A program made the translations under genes and the position numbers. Positions 1-9,263 of a stretch of DNA of 64,000 bases are shown here, piece by piece. Source of the stretch: Paraglaciecola polaris LMG 21857 (GTDB lineage Bacteria; Pseudomonadota; Gammaproteobacteria; Enterobacterales; Alteromonadaceae); NCBI RefSeq assembly GCF_000315055.1, contig NZ_BAER01000017.1, positions 186,001 to 250,000 on the forward strand. Reading direction: 5' to 3'. How positions within the stretch are numbered: the stretch's first letter is position 1; each line of letters opens with the position of its first letter. The notes under the pieces were generated by a model that made no database searches, had not been told where the DNA came from, and saw only the letters and a program-made list of their open reading frames with translations.

Positions 1-124
1 AGAACAACAAATTTGCGGTTATACAACTGATCGCGATAGTCTTTAGTCGTAACCGTTGCAACGACACAATGGCCATAAAACGAACGACAACATAGTCGTC
101 ATTACACTGATATCAGGGATCCAT

Positions 125-2326
125 ATGAACAAAGCAATACTCAGCCCAATCGCACTGGCTGTCATGCTTGCTGCGTGTCAACCAGACACCAACAGCCAAG
201 TAAATGAAGCGCTAACTCAACAACAAAAACGTAATCAAGAAAAAACAAAATCAGTACAGCAAAACAATCCATTGTTAACCGAATCAAACGCGCCATTTGG
301 CGTACCGCAATTTGAAAAGATTAAGATCGAGCATTACGAACCGGCATTTGATTTCGCGATTGCGCAAAATAAACAACAAATTTCAGACATCGCCGCTAAT
401 AGCGAAATTGCCAGCTTCGAGAACACTATTGAGGCAATGGAAAAATCAGGTCAAACACTGAGTCATGTAACCACTATTTTCTATGCGCTAAATGGCACCG
501 ATACAACGCCTGAGATGCAAAAAATAGCTAAGAAAATGTCACCTCGTTTATCAGCATTGAACGATGATATTTACCTTAACGCTGCTCTTTTTGCTCGGGT
601 TAAAGCCGTATATGAACAGCAAGAGCAGTTAACGCTTCGTGCTGACCAGAAAACGCTGCTGGCAGATAGCTACCAGTCGTTTGTGCGTGGCGGTGCTAAT
701 TTAAATGACCCTGATAAAGTTAAACTGCGCGACTTAAACGGTCAGTTATCCAAATTATCTGTTCAATTCGGTGAAAATTTACTCGCTGAAACCAACGCAT
801 TCGAATTGGTTATCGACAATAAAGAAGATCTCGCTGGTCTACCAGAAGATATTATTGCAGCAGCAGCGGTTACTGCCACAGAGCGAGATCACGATGGGAA
901 ATGGGTCTTTACTACCCATCGCCCGAGCAAAAATCCATTTTTAACTTATGCACATAACCGTGAACTGCGTAAAGCCTTATATGAAGGCTACATTCAACGG
1001 GGCGATAATGACAACGCTAACGATAATAAGAAATTAGCCTCCGAAATTGCCTCCCTTCGTTATCAAAAAGCTCAACTACTTGGCTACAAAACCTACGCGG
1101 ATTTCGTGCTTGAAAAGGCTATGGCAAAAACCCCTGAGAATGTTTATGGCTTGCTTAACCAAGTCTGGCCTGCGGCACTAGCCCAAGCCAAAAACGAAGC
1201 CGCCGATATGCAAAAAATGATCAAAGCCGAAGGGGGTGATTTCACACTCGCAGGTTACGATTGGTGGTACTACGCCGAGAAAATTCGTAAAGCTCGCTAC
1301 GATCTAGATGCAGCGCAAACCAAGCCTTATTTTTCACTTGATGCTACTCGTGAGGGGGTATTTTACACCGCAGAAAAGCTATGGGGTGTAACGTTTCAAG
1401 AGCGTCAAGATATTCCAAAATATCACCCTGATGTACGCACTTTTGAGGTTTTTGATAAAGGCGGATCAAGTATAGGCATATACATGGCTGACTACTACGT
1501 GCGTGAGAGCAAACGTGGCGGCGCTTGGATGAACTCCTACCGTAAACAGCAAAAAATGTTTGGCGAGAACGTTAAACCGATTATTTTCAATGTACTCAAC
1601 TACCCTCGCCCCGTTGGTGATGCACCCGTTTTGCTTACATTTAATCAAGCATCTACTTTGTTCCATGAATTTGGTCATGCCATTCAAGGTTTACTATCAG
1701 ACGGTTATTATCAATCACAGACTGGTACTTCTTTGCCACGAGACTACGTAGAGTATCCATCCCAGGTAATGGAAAACTGGATGATGGAGCCTGAAGTGCT
1801 AGCGCAGTTTGCCAAGCATTACAAAACAGGAGAAGTGATCCCCCAAGCGTTAATCGAAAAAATTCAAGCTGCGGGTAAATTCAACCAAGGTTTTGCCACC
1901 ACAGAATACATGGCGGCTGCCTTACTGGATATGAAATGGCATACCCTTGAAACAGCCACTGAGCAAGATGCAGACGCATTTGAGAAAGCGGCAATGGATG
2001 AGATTGGATTAATTCCGCAAATCACTCCTAGATACCGTACAGGTTACTTCTCACATATATTCTCTGGTGGATATGCCTCTGGCTATTATGGATACATCTG
2101 GTCAAACATTTATGATGCCGATACGTGGCAAGTATTTAGTCAAAACGGTATTTTCGACCAAGATACCGCTAACGGTTATCGTAAACATGTGCTGGAAACC
2201 GGTGGCACTGAAGATCCAATGATAATGTACCGCCGTTTTAGAGGCCAGGATCCTCAAGTGTGGCCATTACTCGAGCGCCGCGGTTTATTGACTGAAGAGG
2301 AATTAAAAGCAGCAAAAAACCAGTAA
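125..2326 (+). CDS. M3 family oligopeptidase lipoprotein (Dcp-like)
   Basis: A 733-residue zinc metallopeptidase of family M3 (peptidyl-dipeptidase Dcp/oligopeptidase A group), predicted to trim short peptides in the periplasm. The zinc motif HEFGH lies at about residues 514-518, and the third ligand is probably Glu543 in VEYPSQ. The start at 125 is chosen because it gives a short lipoprotein signal ending LAAC (Cys at about 17), and AGGG sits 7 bases upstream. An in-frame ATG at 56 would put 23 residues before the signal. E. coli Dcp is about 680 residues and not a lipoprotein, so the membrane-anchored form is the notable point. The family is certain; the exact cleavage preference is inferred. 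Confidence 0.9.
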   Translation: MNKAILSPIALAVMLAACQPDTNSQVNEALTQQQKRNQEKTKSVQQNNPLLTESNAPFGVPQFEKIKIEHYEPAFDFAIAQNKQQISDIAANSEIASFENTIEAMEKSGQTLSHVTTIFYALNGTDTTPEMQKIAKKMSPRLSALNDDIYLNAALFARVKAVYEQQEQLTLRADQKTLLADSYQSFVRGGANLNDPDKVKLRDLNGQLSKLSVQFGENLLAETNAFELVIDNKEDLAGLPEDIIAAAAVTATERDHDGKWVFTTHRPSKNPFLTYAHNRELRKALYEGYIQRGDNDNANDNKKLASEIASLRYQKAQLLGYKTYADFVLEKAMAKTPENVYGLLNQVWPAALAQAKNEAADMQKMIKAEGGDFTLAGYDWWYYAEKIRKARYDLDAAQTKPYFSLDATREGVFYTAEKLWGVTFQERQDIPKYHPDVRTFEVFDKGGSSIGIYMADYYVRESKRGGAWMNSYRKQQKMFGENVKPIIFNVLNYPRPVGDAPVLLTFNQASTLFHEFGHAIQGLLSDGYYQSQTGTSLPRDYVEYPSQVMENWMMEPEVLAQFAKHYKTGEVIPQALIEKIQAAGKFNQGFATTEYMAAALLDMKWHTLETATEQDADAFEKAAMDEIGLIPQITPRYRTGYFSHIFSGGYASGYYGYIWSNIYDADTWQVFSQNGIFDQDTANGYRKHVLETGGTEDPMIMYRRFRGQDPQVWPLLERRGLLTEEELKAAKNQ

Positions 2327-2358
2327 AAATGGTATTGACTGCTCCGATTTTAACGTTC

Positions 2359-2384
2359 AAGCCCTGCTATGCAGGGCTTTTTTA
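2359..2384 (+). terminator. Rho-independent terminator after the M3 peptidase
   Basis: A 9-bp perfect stem (AAGCCCTGC / GCAGGGCTT) with loop TAT is followed by a T run. It ends the M3 peptidase transcript; the gene beyond it converges from the minus strand. Confidence 0.85.
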
Positions 2385-2440
2385 TACATGTCGCAAAACC
2401 CAAAAATGCTCTCGAGAAAATTTTTCGACTCAGAAATGCG

Positions 2441-3088
2441 TTATCCAAAACGGCGTATATAGGCATACGCCACTTGCACCTTTTGCGCATCACAGGTGTG
2501 GCCACCTTTATCAGGATGATATTGATGGAGCAATTTATGATATTGCTGCTTAACGTCAGCAAGACTGGCATTAACTGGAAGGTTTAACGCGGCGTAACTT
2601 AATAGCAGTTGCTCAGCTGTTTCGTTTGAACGCTGATGGCTCACGCCATTTTTATCTTTCGATAAACATTGCCAAAAGTCATCAAACAGATTGTCTACAT
2701 CCTCTGCTGTGGTCTGTAGCAAATTTTGCCAATCTAAGTAATACTCGGCTAATAAGTCGGCCGCTAGTAGCGTATTTTCATAAGCGGCAGGCGTATATGC
2801 AACGGCTTGGATCTTAAGGGTGTGAATAGTAAGATCTCCTAGGCCACAGGCGCGCCAATCTTGTTGTAACTTATACAGAACGTGAAATAGCACAAAATGA
2901 CTTTGAAACAGACGCAGGGGATCCTTTAGGGATAATTGGCTAAAAATCCTGTCGCTACCCTGATCATTTTGTAATTTCTTAAGTAAGTCATATTCACTTA
3001 TTCCTTCGGGGTATGTTAACAACAGGGATTCAAGAGTCGCCAACAAACGCTCAGCGAGTAACGGCCATTTTTTACTATGGGAATTCAT
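2441..3088 (-). CDS. DnaJ-related protein with C-terminal J domain
   Basis: A 215-residue protein. Its last ~65 residues form a J domain with the HPD tripeptide at 191-193, followed by KGG as in many J proteins. The first ~150 residues match the DNAJ-related N-terminal domain pattern of gammaproteobacterial proteins (early 'LLLTYPEGISEYDLLKKL'-type segment). J domains stimulate the Hsp70 ATPase, so this is a probable DnaK co-chaperone, but it lacks the Gly/Phe and zinc-finger regions of true DnaJ. The client is unknown. It converges with the M3 peptidase gene and lies 30 bases beyond the acetyltransferase gene on the same strand. Confidence 0.85.
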   Translation of the reverse strand: MNSHSKKWPLLAERLLATLESLLLTYPEGISEYDLLKKLQNDQGSDRIFSQLSLKDPLRLFQSHFVLFHVLYKLQQDWRACGLGDLTIHTLKIQAVAYTPAAYENTLLAADLLAEYYLDWQNLLQTTAEDVDNLFDDFWQCLSKDKNGVSHQRSNETAEQLLLSYAALNLPVNASLADVKQQYHKLLHQYHPDKGGHTCDAQKVQVAYAYIRRFG

Positions 3089-3117
3089 TTATCTTAGCTT
3101 CCCCTTTAGAACTCTGA

Positions 3118-3699
3118 TTATACAGATATCGTATCTTCGTTTTCGATTTGGCGGATCACGACAGCAGGTACCCCCGCCACCACAGTATTAGCAGGCACGT
3201 CTTTATTGACCAACGCACCGGCAGCAATCACTGCATTGTCACCAATCGTAACGCCATCAAGGATTTTTGCTCCCATGCCGATCCATACACTGTTGCCGAT
3301 GGTAATAGGCTTCGCTGTTTCTAGACCCTTGTTACGCCTTTTGGCATCCAGTGGATGAGATGCAGTCGAGATTAAAACCCCTGGGGCAAGCATGACATCA
3401 TCACCAAAAGTCACTGGCGCAGCGTCAAGGATAACCACATTATGATTTGCATAGAAATTTCTGCCCATGTGAATGTTGTAACCATAGTCGCAATAAAATG
3501 TTGGCTCTATCCAAGAATTAGGAGAGGCTGCGAATAAACCCTGTAGAGCCCTAAGCGCAGATTTATTGGCAGATTCCGGGGCCAAATTAAATTGCTGGCA
3601 TACTGCTTTCGCTTTAGCTCGGTCTTGCTGTAGGACCTTATTACTTGGGAAATAATACTCCCCGCTGAGCATTTTTTCTTTTTCGGTTAATGTTTGCAT
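3118..3699 (-). CDS. maa: Sugar O-acetyltransferase (maltose acetyltransferase type)
   Basis: A 193-residue left-handed beta-helix acetyltransferase of the Maa/LacA/NodL family, transferring acetyl from acetyl-CoA to a sugar hydroxyl. It has the N-terminal Mac domain (TEKEKMLSGEYY), hexapeptide repeats in the second half (VMLAPGVLI, VWIGMGAKIL, AVIAAGALV) and the catalytic His at 115 in ASHPLD. The start is supported by AAGGAG 6-7 bases upstream. The true acceptor sugar cannot be read from sequence. No sugar catabolic genes are adjacent. Confidence 0.88.
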   Translation of the reverse strand: MQTLTEKEKMLSGEYYFPSNKVLQQDRAKAKAVCQQFNLAPESANKSALRALQGLFAASPNSWIEPTFYCDYGYNIHMGRNFYANHNVVILDAAPVTFGDDVMLAPGVLISTASHPLDAKRRNKGLETAKPITIGNSVWIGMGAKILDGVTIGDNAVIAAGALVNKDVPANTVVAGVPAVVIRQIENEDTISV

Positions 3700-3728
3700 G
3701 TTTGCTCCTTAGGGGGATTGGTACATTT

Positions 3729-4682
3729 TTATGTGGCGACCGAGTCATTAAAGGTCCATGCGACAAAGCGACTTTGCTTCTGCCCTTGTCCCATATCAAC
3801 TTTTACGAACTTAGCGGCACCATAGTATTTAATACTTGTTTTAATGGCCTTCAAGTGGGCACTTTTAGACACCAAGCACGTAAACCATTTAACCTGCCTT
3901 TTATATTCAACACTCTGGCTGATCATACGTTGAATAAATGCCAATTCCCCTCCTTCACACCATAGTTCATTACCAGTGCCCGAGAAATTAAGTGGGGCTA
4001 ACGCAGAATGTGACTGATTTTTCGAGGTACGTTTTAAACGATTGTTTTTTAAACCTATGGTTTTGCGTTGGCTGCCAAGTGCAGCATCTTCTGGTGATTT
4101 ATGAAAAGGCGGATTACACATGCTAAAGGCGAAATATTCATTTTCTTTGATGATACCTTTAAAAATATACGCAGAATTATTTTGCTTACGTACCGAAAGC
4201 AACGGGGCTAATCTAGGATTCAGACGTGCTAACGTATTTGCTGACTTCACCGATGCGGCATCAATGTCACTGCCAACAAAAGACCAGCCATAGCTGTGGC
4301 TCCCTATGATGGGATAAATAACATTAGCGCCAATGCCGACGTCTAACCCCCTAACTTCTTTACCGGTCGGAATATTCCCTGCGTAATCGCTTGCGAGTAA
4401 ATCAGCTATACCATGAATATAGTCTGCTCGACCTGGCACAGGTGGGCAGAGGTATCCGTCAGGTATATCCCACACTGTCATACCGTAATAATAAATGAGC
4501 AAGGCTGCATTTAGTGCCTTAACGGCATCCGGATGTGCAAAGTTAATGCTTAACTTGCCGCTATTTGCATTAACTAGGTGGCGCTTTAACGCGGGATACG
4601 CTTGGCACAACTCAGTCATGGGGTAACCCTCTTTGTGGAGGTTACGGGGATGCATGCTGGTAGATAAATGTGTGACAGCCAA
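3729..4682 (-). CDS. rlmF: 23S rRNA (adenine(1618)-N6)-methyltransferase RlmF
   Basis: A 317-residue SAM-dependent methyltransferase that N6-methylates A1618 of 23S rRNA. Hallmarks seen: HPRN near the start (11-14), WDIPDGYLCPPVPGRADYIH (71-90), the SAM-binding GLDVGIGAN (112-120), the adenine N6-methylase motif NPPF (190-193), and a C-terminal GQGQKQSRFVAWTF. The start is probably TTG at 4682: an in-frame stop precedes it directly, and AAGGA lies 8 bases upstream. The ATG nine codons later has no ribosome binding site. Confidence 0.93.
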   Translation of the reverse strand: MAVTHLSTSMHPRNLHKEGYPMTELCQAYPALKRHLVNANSGKLSINFAHPDAVKALNAALLIYYYGMTVWDIPDGYLCPPVPGRADYIHGIADLLASDYAGNIPTGKEVRGLDVGIGANVIYPIIGSHSYGWSFVGSDIDAASVKSANTLARLNPRLAPLLSVRKQNNSAYIFKGIIKENEYFAFSMCNPPFHKSPEDAALGSQRKTIGLKNNRLKRTSKNQSHSALAPLNFSGTGNELWCEGGELAFIQRMISQSVEYKRQVKWFTCLVSKSAHLKAIKTSIKYYGAAKFVKVDMGQGQKQSRFVAWTFNDSVAT

Positions 4683-4791
4683 TTAGCCATTCCTTTTTAA
4701 ACATTAAGTGGATTAATCTTTTGTTTATCGCTGTAGCGATTTAAGTTTGCGTATCTACAAAACTATCGACCTTTCGTTCTAGCATAGTAAT

Positions 4792-5247
4792 TCAAAGAAC
4801 AGGACTATCGCCAAGTAAAAATCGCGCCCCGGACCCTTCTGATGCCATTTTATCTTCTTTGTTGTACAGGCGACACTTTTCTAGCGACAAACAACCACAA
4901 CCAATGCATCCCGCTAGCGAAGATTTAAGTTGATTTAGCTCCGCAATGCGTTGCTCAATATGCGCATTAAAAATCTCACTCAAGCGAGCCCAATCTTTTT
5001 TGTTGGGGGTACGATTATCCGGTAATGCTCTTAGCAAGAGTTGAATTTCCTCTAAGCTGTAACCCATATTTTGGGCGATCAAAATAAAAGAAACACGCCT
5101 TATCACTGAGCGAGGAAATACGCGATTTCCCCCTTCAGTACGAACAAAAGGAATGAGTTGCTGATTAGCATAATAGCGAATAAGAGACACCGCATTGCCA
5201 GTGCGCTTAGCAATAAATCCAATACTGACCAAAGGCTCCGGGGGCAT
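4792..5247 (-). CDS. soxR: Redox-sensitive MerR-family activator SoxR
   Basis: A 151-residue MerR-family regulator. The N-terminal winged helix starts at about residue 7 (SIGFIAKRTG...LIRYYANQQL), a dimerisation helix follows, and the [2Fe-2S] ligands are Cys114, Cys117, Cys119 and Cys125 (C-x2-C-x-C-x5-C, as in E. coli SoxR). Redox-cycling compounds or oxidants oxidise the cluster and switch on target promoters. No soxS gene is adjacent; the divergent neighbour is a VOC protein. In non-enteric bacteria SoxR usually drives target genes directly, which fits the SoxR-type promoter found between the two genes. Confidence 0.95.
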   Translation of the reverse strand: MPPEPLVSIGFIAKRTGNAVSLIRYYANQQLIPFVRTEGGNRVFPRSVIRRVSFILIAQNMGYSLEEIQLLLRALPDNRTPNKKDWARLSEIFNAHIEQRIAELNQLKSSLAGCIGCGCLSLEKCRLYNKEDKMASEGSGARFLLGDSPVL

Positions 5248-5269
5248 AAGAATTATCTCAACATTTTTC

Positions 5270-5300
5270 TTGATCTAAAGTTAGCTTTAGATATTAAACT
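5270..5300 (+). promoter_or_regulatory. SoxR box and MerR-type promoter for the VOC gene
   Basis: A perfect 8-bp inverted repeat, ATCTAAAG-TTAG-CTTTAGAT (5273-5292), sits between TTGATC (5270-5275) and TAAACT (5295-5300), which are separated by 19 bases. The known E. coli soxS operator CCTCAAGTTAACTTGAGG and its overlong 19-bp spacer match this arrangement closely. The promoter points at the VOC gene; soxR reads away from the other side, so autoregulation is also possible. Confidence 0.8.
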
Positions 5301-5339
5301 TCCTACATACAATAATCCAGCAATGAAAGAGGAATCATT

Positions 5340-5723
5340 ATGCGCCCAGCCATGTTTGAGCATGTTAATCTCACCGTCACCGATCCGGACAAAATAGCCA
5401 ATATAATCTGTCTGTTATTTAATTGGCATATTCGCTGGTCAGGTCCAGCCAAGGACGATGGCTATACTGTACATGTGGGCTCAGAGACTGCGTACTTAGC
5501 ACTTTATCAGCCAAAGCAATTTATCGATGCAGAAATCGATCACCGTCATGTTGGTAAAGTAAACCACTTAGGAATATTGGTGAATGACTTAGATGTTGTT
5601 GAAAAAAACGTCATGTCTCTAGGTTTTGAAACCTTTAACCATGGTAAATATGAACCAGGTAGACGTTTCTATTTTATGCTCAGTGATAGTATTGAAGCAG
5701 AAGTAGTCAGTTACACGTCCTAA
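5340..5723 (+). CDS. VOC superfamily protein (glyoxalase/bleomycin-resistance fold), predicted SoxR target
   Basis: A 127-residue single-domain vicinal-oxygen-chelate protein (FEHVNLTVTDPDK at the start, NHLGILVNDLDVV in the middle, YEPGRRFYFML and EAEVVSY at the end). Such proteins are metal-dependent lyases or dioxygenases, or bind and sequester antibiotics. The substrate here is unknown. The start at 5340 has AGAGG 7 bases upstream; an ATG four codons later is a weaker alternative. It is divergent from soxR with a SoxR-type promoter directly upstream, so a role in resisting redox-active compounds is likely but inferred. Confidence 0.85.
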   Translation: MRPAMFEHVNLTVTDPDKIANIICLLFNWHIRWSGPAKDDGYTVHVGSETAYLALYQPKQFIDAEIDHRHVGKVNHLGILVNDLDVVEKNVMSLGFETFNHGKYEPGRRFYFMLSDSIEAEVVSYTS

Positions 5724-5735
5724 AATCAAGTCAGT

Positions 5736-5762
5736 AAAAAGCCCGCAAAATGCGGGCTTTTT
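5736..5762. terminator. Bidirectional terminator between the VOC gene and rplS
   Basis: Stem AAAAAGCCCGCA / TGCGGGCTTTTT with loop AAA, T-rich on both strands. It can end both the VOC transcript (+) and the rpsP-rimM-trmD-rplS operon (-). Confidence 0.85.
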
Positions 5763-5791
5763 TATAAGTTAACGGTAACGCAAAATTAATA

Positions 5792-6151
5792 TTAGTTAAG
5801 CTTTTCTTTGATACGTGCAGAACGACCTGAACGGTCACGCAAGTAATAAAGCTTAGCACGACGAACATCGCCACGACGTTTCACAGCAATTGAACCAATT
5901 GCAGGGCTGTGGGTCTGGAACGTACGCTCAACACCTTCGCCGTTAGAAATCTTACGAACTGTAAAAGCAGAGTGTAGGCCACGGTTACGTTTAGCGATTA
6001 CAACGCCTTCGTATGCCTGAAGACGCTCTTTCTCGCCTTCTTTAACGCGTACTTGAACAACAACTGTATCACCAGGGCCAAATGCAGGAACATCAGTTTT
6101 TAACTGAGCTTCTTCAATGCGCTTGATGATATCTTGATTGACTTTACTCAT
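5792..6151 (-). CDS. rplS: 50S ribosomal protein L19
   Basis: A 119-residue L19 with the family core ([55 protein letters not shown]). L19 lies at the 30S-50S interface. The ATG at 6151 is preferred because AGAGG lies 5 bases upstream; the ATG one codon earlier would leave only 2 bases. The start overlaps the end of trmD by 8 bases, so the two are probably translationally coupled. It is the last gene of the operon. Confidence 0.97.
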   Translation of the reverse strand: MSKVNQDIIKRIEEAQLKTDVPAFGPGDTVVVQVRVKEGEKERLQAYEGVVIAKRNRGLHSAFTVRKISNGEGVERTFQTHSPAIGSIAVKRRGDVRRAKLYYLRDRSGRSARIKEKLN

Positions 6152-6941
6152 CATATCCTCTCATCCCAGAATAACTGCCATTTTGCTGCAACAACTCTTG
6201 TTGATATTCATCTAACAAACGTTGCTGCTCCTCAGTCAGAGCTAGGTCGTTTAATAATTCAGGGCGTCGTTGCCAGGTTCTACCTAGCGACTGCTTTTCG
6301 CGCCACTGTTTGATTTTTTGATGATCACCACTCAACAATACAGAAGGAACTGATTGACCGTGCAAATTTTCTGGCCGTGTATAGTGCGGACAATCTAGCA
6401 AACCGTCGCTAAACGAGTCTTGCTCGGCAGATTGTGCATGCCCTAAAACGCCGGGTACCAGTCTTGCTACAGCATCCATTAACACCATCGCGGGTAACTC
6501 ACCACCGCTGAGAATGTAGTCACCGATAGACCATTCTTCGTCTATTTCGGCTTCTATCACTCTTTCGTCAATACCTTCGTAGCGACCAGCGACCAGAATT
6601 ACACTTTCATTTTCAGAAAGCTGTTTAACACCACGTTGAGTTAACGTTTTCCCCTGAGGTGAGAGATAAATCACCTTAGTTTTTTTCTCGGCCGCCTGTT
6701 TGGCTGCACGAATTGCGTCTAATAATGGCTGAACCATCATCAGCATCCCTGGGCCGCCACCATATGGTCGGTCGTCAACAGTACGATGTTTGTCGTGGGT
6801 AAAATCCCTTGGATTAAAGAAATCTACCTTTAACATACCGCTCTTAACGGCTCGTCCTGTCACGCCCTGTTCGGTAAAAGTCTGAAACATTTCGGGAAAC
6901 AGACTCACTACCCCAAACCAACGCTGCGTATCCAAACTCAT
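6144..6941 (-). CDS. trmD: tRNA (guanine(37)-N1)-methyltransferase TrmD
   Basis: A 265-residue SPOUT-class enzyme making m1G37 in tRNAs that read CNN codons, which prevents +1 frameshifting. The trefoil-knot SAM pocket motifs are visible: [17 protein letters not shown] and [26 protein letters not shown] is the conserved N-terminal loop. The start at 6941 ([10 protein letters not shown]) is chosen because its ATG overlaps the rimM stop as TAATG; a longer frame would run into rimM. Confidence 0.97.
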   Translation of the reverse strand: MSLDTQRWFGVVSLFPEMFQTFTEQGVTGRAVKSGMLKVDFFNPRDFTHDKHRTVDDRPYGGGPGMLMMVQPLLDAIRAAKQAAEKKTKVIYLSPQGKTLTQRGVKQLSENESVILVAGRYEGIDERVIEAEIDEEWSIGDYILSGGELPAMVLMDAVARLVPGVLGHAQSAEQDSFSDGLLDCPHYTRPENLHGQSVPSVLLSGDHQKIKQWREKQSLGRTWQRRPELLNDLALTEEQQRLLDEYQQELLQQNGSYSGMRGYDE

Positions 6942-7471
6942 TAAAAGCTCGGATCCCAATCAACCTGAATGGTCTTCGCCTCACGGTCCACTTGTTTAAC
7001 GACTTGATCGATTAAATAAGGCACCATGCGTTCTTTTTGACCGAAAGCGTCCTTTAAATTGGCTTTGATTAACATGACGTCATTCGCACCCGTTTCAAAC
7101 AACTCTTTCACGACACCTAAGTTGTAACCCTGTTCGGTTACCACTTGCATGCCGACTAACTCTCTCCAATAAAATTCATCACCATCTAATTGAGGTAGCT
7201 GCTGTGCTTTAATTGAAATGTCGAGATTTTTGACACTTTCAGCATCATCTCTTGTTTCAACCCCAACCAGTTTGGCGACCAATCCCTTATTGTGGGTTCG
7301 CCATTGGTCAACGACAATTTCTTTAGTATTACCGTCTTGACCCACGAGCCAAGGAGAATAACCAAAAATACCGTCTAATTCATCGGTATATGATGTGATT
7401 TTGACCCAACCTTTAACACCGTAAGGTGCACCGATTTTGCCCATCACTAATGTGTCAGACGCGTGACTCAT
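6941..7471 (-). CDS. rimM: 16S rRNA processing protein RimM
   Basis: A 176-residue RimM with the N-terminal RimM barrel ([16 protein letters not shown]) and a C-terminal PRC-barrel ([13 protein letters not shown]...[12 protein letters not shown]). It binds S19 and helps mature the 30S head. It sits 30 bases after rpsP and overlaps trmD by one base, which is the conserved gammaproteobacterial order. Confidence 0.97.
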   Translation of the reverse strand: MSHASDTLVMGKIGAPYGVKGWVKITSYTDELDGIFGYSPWLVGQDGNTKEIVVDQWRTHNKGLVAKLVGVETRDDAESVKNLDISIKAQQLPQLDGDEFYWRELVGMQVVTEQGYNLGVVKELFETGANDVMLIKANLKDAFGQKERMVPYLIDQVVKQVDREAKTIQVDWDPSF

Positions 7472-7501
7472 TTATACCTCAATTTTTCTTAACAATTGCA
7501 A

Positions 7502-7753
7502 TTAAGCAGCTGCTTTTTGTGCATCTTTAACCAAGCGAGCAACACGGTCGGATAAGCCTGCGCCATTTCCTACCCAATGCTCTACGCGGTCTAGATCAAG
7601 ACGCAAACGCTCTTCTTGACCTTGTGCTGTAGGATTAAAGAAACCAATGTTTTCAATAAAACGACCATCGCGTGAACGACGGCTGTCAGCAACCACTACT
7701 TGATAAAATGGACGCTTTTTCGCGCCACCACGCTGTAAACGAATAGTAACCAT
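7502..7753 (-). CDS. rpsP: 30S ribosomal protein S16
   Basis: An 83-residue S16 beginning [18 protein letters not shown], with the conserved [19 protein letters not shown] segment. It is the first gene of the rpsP-rimM-trmD-rplS operon, so the operon promoter should lie just upstream (7754-7880). Confidence 0.98.
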   Translation of the reverse strand: MVTIRLQRGGAKKRPFYQVVVADSRRSRDGRFIENIGFFNPTAQGQEERLRLDLDRVEHWVGNGAGLSDRVARLVKDAQKAAA

Positions 7754-8064
7754 AAATGCCTCAAACTCGTTGTAGCGTTAACGTTAACTTATGTACCTTT
7801 TTAACTATCGAGCAGATTTACTACTCGATAAAAGGACGCCGTATTGTACGGATTTTGCGCTTGATTGCAAGCCTAGATAGTAATGAATAGCTTATTGATT
7901 TATTACAAGATTGGCATTCCCTCAGACCCATTAGCATGTACAGTATGCGAAGGGATTAAAGTTCTTCTGGGTAGCCCTCATTTAGCGATACTCAGGCACA
8001 GCATACGTATTAAGCTATTTCGTTTATCAAGCAACGACGTGTGGGTAATCGCTATTATCAATTT
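7754..8064. other. Non-coding stretch upstream of rpsP
   Basis: 311 bases without a credible gene. It holds the leader and promoter region of the rpsP operon (transcribed leftwards) and the 3' flank of the ABC ATPase gene. A small hairpin, TATCGAG / CTCGATA with an 11-base loop (7806-7830), lies about 50-77 bases upstream of the rpsP start and could be a leader element. The short open frame at 7883-8068 has no ribosome binding site or family resemblance. Confidence 0.5.
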
Positions 8065-9168
8065 CTAGATTGAAATACGCTGTTTATTCTCGTCAAACAG
8101 CAAGATATCAGCTAGTTCAAACGTTAAATAAACCCGTTGGTTTAACGCTACCGACATTTCATTTACCACAGCAATCACTTGGGCATCATCTATTGTTGCC
8201 TCGTCTACTCCACTATGGGGGTGTAGATACAGGTATTGCGTATCACCTAAGTACTCAATTCTTGCTACTAGCATGATAAAGCTATTGTTAACGGTACTGG
8301 TCGATAATTTGAATGCTCTAGGGCGCACAGCGATAGTCAATTTTGTATTAAACAATGATTCAGGCACATGACATTCTAGGCAGTAATTAACGTTGCCCTG
8401 CAGATGCAAGCCCTCACTATCTGCTCTACCCTCAAATAGATTTATTTTAGGATCACCAAAAAAACGAGCGACATAAAGATTATTAGGTTGCTGGTAAATA
8501 TTTTGCGGAGTGTCGAATTGCTCAATACCGTTTTCGCTCAACAATAAAATACGCTGGGCTAACGCCATCGCTTCATGTTGGTCGTGGGTCACAAATAAAG
8601 TGGTCGCTGATAAATGTTCATGCAAGTTTTTTAGTTGTTGGCGCATCTGTTTTCTAAGCTCAGGATCGAGATTAGAGAATGGCTCATCAAATAAAAACAG
8701 CTGTGGTTTGGACAACATCGCTCGCCCGATTGCTACTCTTTGTCGTTGCCCGCCTGACAACTGCCGGGGATAGCGATTTAATAATTCGCCAATAGCTAAA
8801 CGTTGAGCGACGTCTATGACCTGTTTACTAATCTGGGATGCAGTCGCGTGTTTGATGCTCAGCGCGTAGCCGAGATTTTGTGCGACAGTTAAATGCGGAA
8901 ACAAAGCATAGTTTTGAAATACCATGCCCACGTTACGCTTATGGCTTGGTAAATCATCAACTTTGACATCGTCGAAGTATATTTCCCCTTCGTCATGGGT
9001 CTCCAGTCCCGCAATGAGTCTGAGCAAGGTTGACTTGCCAACACCAGATGGCCCAACGATTGCGACAAATTCACCTCTTGCAAATTCAACAGTAATCGCC
9101 GGTAAACAATAACGATTTGTGCCACTGCCGAGGGTTTTAGTAACTTGCTTAAGACTAACTTGACTCAT
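8065..9168 (-). CDS. Orphan ABC transporter ATPase (CUT1/FbpC-PotA type)
   Basis: A 367-residue ABC ATPase: Walker A GPSGVGKST (39-47), Q-loop VFQNYALFPHLTV, signature LSGGQRQRVAIGRA, Walker B LFLFDEP, and switch His in VTHDQHEAM. About 130 C-terminal residues look like the TOBE regulatory region of MalK/UgpC/PotA/FbpC importers. Such ATPases energise uptake of sugars, polyamines, Fe3+ or similar solutes. No permease or binding protein is adjacent, so the substrate is unknown; it probably serves components encoded elsewhere. It stands where many relatives carry rimP-nusA-infB next to tRNA-Leu. Confidence 0.85.
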   Translation of the reverse strand: MSQVSLKQVTKTLGSGTNRYCLPAITVEFARGEFVAIVGPSGVGKSTLLRLIAGLETHDEGEIYFDDVKVDDLPSHKRNVGMVFQNYALFPHLTVAQNLGYALSIKHATASQISKQVIDVAQRLAIGELLNRYPRQLSGGQRQRVAIGRAMLSKPQLFLFDEPFSNLDPELRKQMRQQLKNLHEHLSATTLFVTHDQHEAMALAQRILLLSENGIEQFDTPQNIYQQPNNLYVARFFGDPKINLFEGRADSEGLHLQGNVNYCLECHVPESLFNTKLTIAVRPRAFKLSTSTVNNSFIMLVARIEYLGDTQYLYLHPHSGVDEATIDDAQVIAVVNEMSVALNQRVYLTFELADILLFDENKQRISI

Positions 9169-9222
9169 GATTACTCAAATTAAATGGCCTAATCTAGCTG
9201 GTAGTGCCAAAGGCACAACAAT

Positions 9223-9252
9223 AAAAAAGGGCCGTAACTCACGTTACGGCCC
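9223..9252 (-). terminator. Terminator after tRNA-Leu
   Basis: A 10-bp perfect stem GGGCCGTAAC / GTTACGGCCC with loop TCAC, followed on the minus strand by a T run. It lies 11 bases past the tRNA 3' end and ends the secG/tRNA-Leu transcript. Confidence 0.9.
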
Positions 9253-9263
9253 TTTTTTTAATA

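Noticed and set aside
7883-8068. 61-residue frame between rpsP and the ABC ATPase
   Set aside because: No ribosome binding site, no domain, overlaps the end of the ATPase gene; treated as non-coding.
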